A program made the position numbers and the translations under genes. DNA of 11,276 nucleotides from positions 1-11,276 of the forward strand of contig JAESUD010000034.1 of the NCBI GenBank assembly GCA_016763335.1. Reading direction: 5' to 3'. Within the stretch, counting starts at the first letter, position 1; every line of letters begins with the position of its first letter. Below the pieces are notes generated by a model. That model saw only the letters and a program-made list of their open reading frames with translations. It was not told the origin of the DNA and did no database searches. The stretch is from Emcibacteraceae bacterium. GTDB lineage: Bacteria > Pseudomonadota > Alphaproteobacteria > Sphingomonadales > Emcibacteraceae. This document shows, in pieces, positions 7,606 through 11,276 of this stretch.

Positions 7606-7621
7606 GTTGACATATTTTAAA
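7585..7621. promoter_or_regulatory. inverted-repeat operator candidate between marR and ilvE
   Basis: TATGTCA (7594-7600) and TGACATA (7608-7614) form a perfect 7-bp inverted repeat around a 7-base centre. The symmetry continues outward with TTTAAAA (7585-7591) and TTTTAAA (7615-7621), offset by two extra T on the left. The total arm match is 14 bases. It covers the marR start codon and its predicted -10. MarR proteins typically bind such imperfect palindromes in the promoter between themselves and a divergent gene, so this is the natural operator. Binding itself is inference. Confidence 0.5.
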
Positions 7622-7641
7622 GATAATGTTAGAAAGATCAA
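7614..7641 (-). promoter_or_regulatory. predicted sigma70-type promoter for marR
   Basis: On the minus strand TTGATC (7641-7636), a 16-base spacer and TAAAAT (7619-7614) form a plausible promoter. Initiation about six to eight bases downstream would start transcription at or next to ATG 7605, leaving almost no 5' untranslated region. This agrees with the absence of a Shine-Dalgarno. The -10 lies inside the inverted repeat, which would suit repression by MarR. Confidence 0.4.
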
Positions 7642-7672
7642 GATAAATATAAAACTTAAGGATTTTAAACAG

Positions 7673-8553
7673 ATGTCTACAGCTGGATTTGATGATCGCG
7701 ACGGTGTAATTTGGTATAATGGGGAATTAATTGATTGGCGTGATGCCAAATTTCATGTGTTAACACATGCGCTTCATTATGCCAGTAGCGTCTTTGAAGG
7801 TCAGCGCGCATACGGCGGCAAGATATTTAAACTCCATGAACATTCAGAACGTCTGATTAATTCAGGACGCATTCTTGGTTTTGAAAATCCTTATAGCGCA
7901 GACGAGCTTGACGCAGCAGCCGATGAAGTCGTGGCAGCTAATGGGCTTGTTGATGCCTATGTTCGCCCAGTAGCATGGCGAGGTTCAGAAATGATGGGTG
8001 TTGCCACTAAAGGATCAAAAATTCATGTGGCGATTGCAGCATGGGAATGGCCATCATATTTTGGTGATGAAGCCAGATTAAAAGGGTTGCGTCTTGAAAT
8101 AGCTAAATGGCGCCGTCCTGCGGCCAACACCGCACCAACCGCTTCAAAAGCGGCAGGGCTTTATATGATTGCCTCACTCTGCAAAGATGCATCAACTGAA
8201 AATGGTATGATGATGCGTTGATGCTTGATTACCGCGGGCAGGTTGCCGAAGCAACGGGTGCTAATATATTCTTTTATAAGGACGGTGAGCTTCACACGCC
8301 GACCCCTGATTGTTTTCTAGATGGTATCACCCGTAGAACGGCTATTGAACTGGCCAAAAAACGCGGCATAAAAATCGTTGAACGTGTGATTATGCCAGAA
8401 GAAATGGCAGATTTTGATCAAGCCTTCCTGACAGGAACTGCAGCAGAAATCACCCCGCTTTCACAAATCGGCGAGTATACATTTGAAGTTGGTGATGTTT
8501 GTAAGAACATGATGAAAGACTATGACGATTTGGTGAATGGTCGCCAAGTTTAA
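7673..8553 (+). pseudogene. ilvE: branched-chain amino acid aminotransferase, interrupted by an apparent 1-bp frameshift
   Basis: PLP enzyme of fold type IV that interconverts valine, leucine and isoleucine with their keto acids. ATG 7673 follows AAGGA (7658-7662). The first frame gives 182 residues with THALHYASSVFEGQRAYGG (31-49) and the Schiff-base Lys159 in PTASKAAGLYM, then hits TGA at 8219-8221. The second frame continues perfectly as MLDYRGQVAEATGANIFF through FLDGITRRTAIELA and FLTGTAAEITPL to TAA 8553. Restoring one T next to position 8206 makes the junction GYDDALMLDYRG, the expected family sequence, in a 293-residue protein of normal length. Both halves look well conserved, so a sequencing error or very recent mutation is likelier than old decay. 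Divergent from marR; a terminator follows. Confidence 0.93.
8204..8223 (+). other. ilvE: frameshift site within ilvE
   Basis: The bases read GGTATGATGATGCGTTGATG. Adding a single T after 8206 turns the frame into GGT TAT GAT GAT GCG TTG ATG, encoding GYDDALM, as homologues have. As written, translation stops at TGA 8219-8221, which overlaps ATG 8221-8223 in a TGATG pattern. There is no slippery heptamer and the local run is only one T. The first product would end after the catalytic lysine but lack most of the PLP-binding domain. Confidence 0.85.
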
Positions 8554-8573
8554 AGTAATGTTATAGACGACAC

Positions 8574-8597
8574 AAGGGCGGCCAAGGCCGCCTTTTT
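8574..8597 (+). terminator. intrinsic terminator downstream of ilvE
   Basis: GGCGGCC (8577-8583) pairs with GGCCGCC (8586-8592) and is followed at once by five T (8593-8597). Flanking A and T bases can lengthen the stem. It begins about 20 bases after the ilvE stop and separates ilvE from the exported HEAT-like gene. This is the clearest intrinsic terminator in the window. Confidence 0.88.
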
Positions 8598-8662
8598 AAC
8601 GGTTTACAATAATTAATAATAATGATAGCCTTCCTAAATTTTAATGATTATTGGGGGGCTTT

Positions 8663-10477
8663 ATGTACCGTATTTTTCTTAAAAATATTCTCATTTCATT
8701 CTCTGTTTTTGTTTTGGTCACGAGCTTTTCCTATGCACAGGAAAAGTCGCTGGATGATCTTATTCGTGATTTAAAACGTGGATCAAGCATAGAAAAAATA
8801 ACGGCGGCGAAATCAATTGTCATCTACGGTGAAGAGGCTAAAAAGGCTGTACGGTCACTCAAGAAATTAGTGAGATCAGAAAAGGATCCTAAAAAAGCTG
8901 TTATTTATTTAAATGCTTTATTGGCCGTTTCCGATGATGATAATGATGCCTATAAACGTTATCTAAAGAATGGCTTAAAGCAAAAAGGTAAGAAGCGTGA
9001 GAAGGCCAAAAAAATAAAAACCTTCTTTGAGGAACTGGGAAATTCTGAAGCAGTTCAGGATTCTGATATTGCATTTGTCAAAACGTTGCGTAGTAATAAA
9101 AAAGTGTCGAATTATATTGTCACAAACATACTTTCTTCCATGGCAAATAATAACCCCGAAAAACTATCAATTATATTAGGTGACTTTGATCAATTGCCCG
9201 CTGATAATCTTCGCATCCTTGCAAAACTGGAAAGCGGGGTAGATGCTTATTTACCAAACATAAAGGCCGTTATGGTAAAGTCACCGTTACTGGCGCTTGA
9301 TCTGTTGGTTAAGATTGATGCAATTGATCAGGATGTTATTGATTTTGCTATCACTAAAGCAGTGAAGCCAAAAGCTAAATCCAATTCATTTTATCTATCT
9401 GACAGAAGAACAACTTATAATGCGGCGATTGATGTTCTGGTGAAGGCCGAGGGTACAAATCCGGCTGCAAGAGAAAAGCTCTCAATATTGACAAATGGAG
9501 AAGGGTGGAAGGATGTTGCAAAATCGATTAGAAAATTTCCTGATATAAGTCCTGAGCTAAAAGTTACAATTAATAACTCTGTTTACTCGCAATTAGAACG
9601 GCCTAAGACACCACAAAATGGGGTAAAAAATCTAGATTATGATATCTGCATGGATATTTCTAGCATGATTACAACAGATCCGCAGCATATTAAAATTCTG
9701 CTTAAGAAGGTAAGATTAACGCCTGAAGCAATAGTAAAAATGAGTTGTACATATGCTATTCGTTCAATCGAGGTGCCGGACGCAGAAGTCGTAAGTTATC
9801 TTGAAAGCTTACTGTATGATAATGTTTCCGCAGTTTCTAAAAGTGTTGGGAAGCTTTTAACATCCACTAATAGTGCTATGAATGAGATGACCACAGTTCA
9901 ATTTAATCGTAGGATGGCACCAGGCTTTTTACCACTTTACGCGGCTCATGTTTTACTTGAGAAAAACCCTAATCATGTGGTTGCGAAATCAATTGCTGAA
10001 AAATACTATAATGCCAATTTAAAACTTTTGAAATTTGACAGAGACAAGCTAGTAATGCGTAGTAGTAATCCTAATATCGCATTTCCCAGCGCTATGTCTA
10101 ATGATGGAACCTTTAAGGCTGCATTCTCTGAATCTTCACCGTTTGAGGTATTCGCATTAGCGACTAGCAATGATGAAAATGCTTTACTGGCTCATATTGA
10201 AGCTGGGTTAAAATCTGACAATAAAGCTAGAGCGATTAATGCAGCACGCTACATAGTTGAAAACGGACTTAACATATCGATCGGTATACAGTTAGCCCTG
10301 ATTGAAAAAGTGTCGAGTGATGAAAATAAGTTGTTGTCGGAAATTTTTATAAAGGCACTTAAATTCGCAAACCATAATGAGCAGACAATTAATGTGCTTA
10401 AAAGCCTCGCAGCGGAGACATATGTACCCCGTAAGAATGCTGCTATGGACGTTCTTAAAGCAATAAATAAGGATTAA
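8663..10477 (+). CDS. exported HEAT-like helical-repeat protein of unknown function
   Basis: I do not recognise a specific family. The 604-residue product starts with a typical type I signal peptide: positive residues (R3, K7), a hydrophobic core at about 8-20, and a likely cleavage after SFSYA (25) before QEKS. The mature protein is lysine-rich and almost entirely amphipathic helix pairs. HEAT-like units are clearest at about 28-105 (EKITAAKSIVIYGEEAKKAV, then KKAVIYLNALLAVS) and 503-602 (NKARAINAARYIVENGL and RKNAAMDVLKAI). It has only two cysteines, 329 and 362, which could form a periplasmic disulfide. I chose ATG 8663 with GGGGGG (8653-8658) just upstream; an upstream TTG at 8651 would overlap that site and spoil the signal peptide. 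It follows the ilvE terminator, so it is probably a single-gene unit. A periplasmic scaffold is a guess. Confidence 0.75.
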   Translation: MYRIFLKNILISFSVFVLVTSFSYAQEKSLDDLIRDLKRGSSIEKITAAKSIVIYGEEAKKAVRSLKKLVRSEKDPKKAVIYLNALLAVSDDDNDAYKRYLKNGLKQKGKKREKAKKIKTFFEELGNSEAVQDSDIAFVKTLRSNKKVSNYIVTNILSSMANNNPEKLSIILGDFDQLPADNLRILAKLESGVDAYLPNIKAVMVKSPLLALDLLVKIDAIDQDVIDFAITKAVKPKAKSNSFYLSDRRTTYNAAIDVLVKAEGTNPAAREKLSILTNGEGWKDVAKSIRKFPDISPELKVTINNSVYSQLERPKTPQNGVKNLDYDICMDISSMITTDPQHIKILLKKVRLTPEAIVKMSCTYAIRSIEVPDAEVVSYLESLLYDNVSAVSKSVGKLLTSTNSAMNEMTTVQFNRRMAPGFLPLYAAHVLLEKNPNHVVAKSIAEKYYNANLKLLKFDRDKLVMRSSNPNIAFPSAMSNDGTFKAAFSESSPFEVFALATSNDENALLAHIEAGLKSDNKARAINAARYIVENGLNISIGIQLALIEKVSSDENKLLSEIFIKALKFANHNEQTINVLKSLAAETYVPRKNAAMDVLKAINKD

Positions 10478-10932
10478 TTCCAACGGTCTTTCTTGGCATC
10501 ATCCTCAGCCTTGGCCGATACCCAGTGGTTGCCCTCTGCTGTCTGTTCTTTTTTCCAGAAGGGGGCATCGGTTTTTAGCCAGTCCATGATGAACTCGGCT
10601 GCATCAAATGCCGCTTCACGGTGATGGGATGTGGTGATGACGAGGACGATATTGTCCCCGGGATAAAGCGCGCCGTAGCGATGAATAATGGTAAGGCCCT
10701 CAAGCGGCCAGCGTTTTTTTGCTTGATCGCCAATTTTTGCCAGTTCTTTCTCTGCCATGGCGGGGAAATGCTCTAGGGTCATTTTTTTGATGGTTTTTCC
10801 GCCGTGAATATCACGGACAAGACCTGTGAAGGTGGCAATGGCTCCAATATCGGTACGGTTAGCGCGGAGATTTTTTATTTCAGCGGCAATATCAAAATCT
10901 TCTGCTTGGACACTGATGCGCATATCAGCCAC
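10474..10932 (-). CDS. moaE: molybdopterin synthase catalytic subunit
   Basis: Large subunit of molybdopterin synthase, which uses the thiocarboxylate on MoaD to convert cyclic pyranopterin monophosphate into molybdopterin. The 152 residues are standard. Conserved points include ATFTGLVRD with Arg40, TLEHFPAM (52-59), RWPL (74-77), PGD (91-93), SHHREAAF with His104/Arg105 (102-109) and the catalytic lysines Lys120 and Lys127 in MDWLKTDAPFWKKE. The GTG start at 10932 overlaps moaD by 8 bp and gives an N-terminus that lines up position by position with E. coli MoaE as I recall it; ATG 10923, preceded by GGGTGG, would give 149 residues and cannot be excluded. Its stop overlaps that of the convergent exported gene. 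Confidence 0.96.
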   Translation of the reverse strand: MADMRISVQAEDFDIAAEIKNLRANRTDIGAIATFTGLVRDIHGGKTIKKMTLEHFPAMAEKELAKIGDQAKKRWPLEGLTIIHRYGALYPGDNIVLVITTSHHREAAFDAAEFIMDWLKTDAPFWKKEQTAEGNHWVSAKAEDDAKKDRWN

Positions 10933-11176
10933 CCGTCATTGGAGGGAAGATGGCAATCTCGTCGGCATTGCTTATTTTATGGTCAAGACCGACATATTCA
11001 TTATTGACCGCGACACGGATCAAATCACTATGTTCAAAGGCCGCTTTGTAATTGTCGCCTTTTGTTTCAAGGTGAGAAATTAAACCGCTAACCGTATCTA
11101 TACCCGTTGGCAAATCAATTTCTTCTGATGAGGTGCCGATATGTTCGCGGATCAGGGCAAAGTAAAATATATTCAT
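10925..11176 (-). CDS. moaD: molybdopterin synthase sulfur carrier subunit
   Basis: Ubiquitin-like small subunit of molybdopterin synthase. Its C-terminal Gly-Gly is adenylated by MoeB-type enzymes and converted to a thiocarboxylate that donates sulfur to the pterin. The 83 residues fit the family, with N-terminal strand MNIFYFALIRE, the central VAVNNEYV (56-63) and the closing DEIAIFPPMTGG (72-83) that ends in the required Gly-Gly. ATG 11176 lies seven bases after the pgsA stop, and the 3' end overlaps moaE by 8 bp, so the subunits are probably translated together at matched levels. The ribosome binding site is weak, which suggests coupling to pgsA. Confidence 0.95.
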   Translation of the reverse strand: MNIFYFALIREHIGTSSEEIDLPTGIDTVSGLISHLETKGDNYKAAFEHSDLIRVAVNNEYVGLDHKISNADEIAIFPPMTGG

Positions 11177-11183
11177 CTATGGC

Positions 11184-11276
11184 TCACATATGTTTAAGGC
11201 CGGTTCGCAGATAATCATAACCGGTATAAAGTGTTAGAAGTGCCGCCGCCCACAAGCAGTAATCACCAATGAGCAC
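11184..11276 (-). CDS. pgsA: CDP-diacylglycerol--glycerol-3-phosphate 3-phosphatidyltransferase, C-terminal end
   Basis: Only the last 30 codons and the TGA at 11186-11184 lie in the window. The tail includes LWAAALLTLYTGYDYLRTG and then LKHM: a final transmembrane helix followed by the YDYLR-type C-terminus typical of alphaproteobacterial PgsA. The enzyme makes phosphatidylglycerol phosphate in the inner membrane. The downstream neighbours moaD and moaE support the call, since pgsA–moaD–moaE is a recurrent alphaproteobacterial order. The identification rests on a short fragment, so it is less certain than for full genes. The catalytic CDP-alcohol phosphotransferase motif is outside the window. 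Confidence 0.8.
   Translation of the reverse strand: MLIGDYCLWAAALLTLYTGYDYLRTGLKHM

Noticed and set aside
7607..7627. Promoter for ilvE using TTGACA at 7607-7612
   Set aside because: The perfect -35 is followed by GATAAT only nine bases later, and no good -10 lies at 16-18 bases; TTGACA is better explained as part of the palindrome.
7550..7672. N-terminal extension of IlvE by 41 residues
   Set aside because: It overlaps marR, is lysine-rich and unlike any aminotransferase, and ATG 7673 has a good ribosome binding site (AAGGA).
7606..7749. N-terminal extension of MarR by 48 residues
   Set aside because: The extension lies inside ilvE on the other strand, looks unlike MarR proteins, and family alignment begins near MTDINFKNIN.
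8204..8223. Programmed ribosomal frameshifting in ilvE
   Set aside because: No slippery heptamer, no obvious downstream pseudoknot, and the exact family sequence is restored by one added T, which fits a deletion or read error better.
10804..11083. Overlapping plus-strand ORFs across moaD/moaE
   Set aside because: Antisense shadows of the firmly identified moaD and moaE.

Overview
The window reads as a chromosomal segment from a low-GC, deep-branching alphaproteobacterium. Three things point there by recognition: the gene order lgt–midA–pgeF–prs–rplY, the divergent ubiK–ybjN-domain–proC cluster, and the pgsA–moaD–moaE cluster; a PetP-like MarR regulator next to ilvE fits as well. No tRNA, rRNA, CRISPR array, transposase, phage or plasmid gene is visible, and I see no sign of a recent insertion. 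Most of the window is housekeeping.

Layout. From 1 to about 4120 everything lies on the minus strand. In transcription order it runs lgt (prolipoprotein diacylglyceryl transferase), midA (SAM-dependent methyltransferase of the NDUFAF7 type), pgeF (laccase-fold peptidoglycan editing factor), prs (PRPP synthetase) and the 5' part of rplY (ribosomal protein L25/Ctc, cut by the window edge). lgt/midA and midA/pgeF are tightly coupled. prs has its own possible promoter, and rplY follows a 149-bp leader that holds a hairpin and a short overlapping ORF. From 4295 to 7097 a plus-strand operon carries ubiK, a YbjN-domain gene, proC and a BaiN/YhiN-type flavoprotein, with gaps of 2 to 8 bp. A minus-strand marR gene (7111-7605) is divergent from ilvE (from 7673). 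The two share a 67-bp region with a strong inverted repeat that overlaps the predicted marR promoter and start codon. ilvE is broken by an apparent one-base deletion near 8206 and ends at a clear intrinsic terminator (8574-8597). A 604-residue exported, HEAT-like protein of unrecognised family follows (8663-10477). It converges on moaE, moaD and the last 30 codons of pgsA, all on the minus strand.

Functional themes are envelope biogenesis (lgt, pgeF, pgsA), respiratory-chain assembly (midA, ubiK), amino-acid metabolism (proC, ilvE), nucleotide precursors (prs) and molybdopterin synthesis (moaD/moaE). I found no convincing new multi-gene system. The items most worth a second look are the exported HEAT-like protein, the marR/ilvE operator with a possibly leaderless marR mRNA, the ilvE frameshift and the rplY leader.
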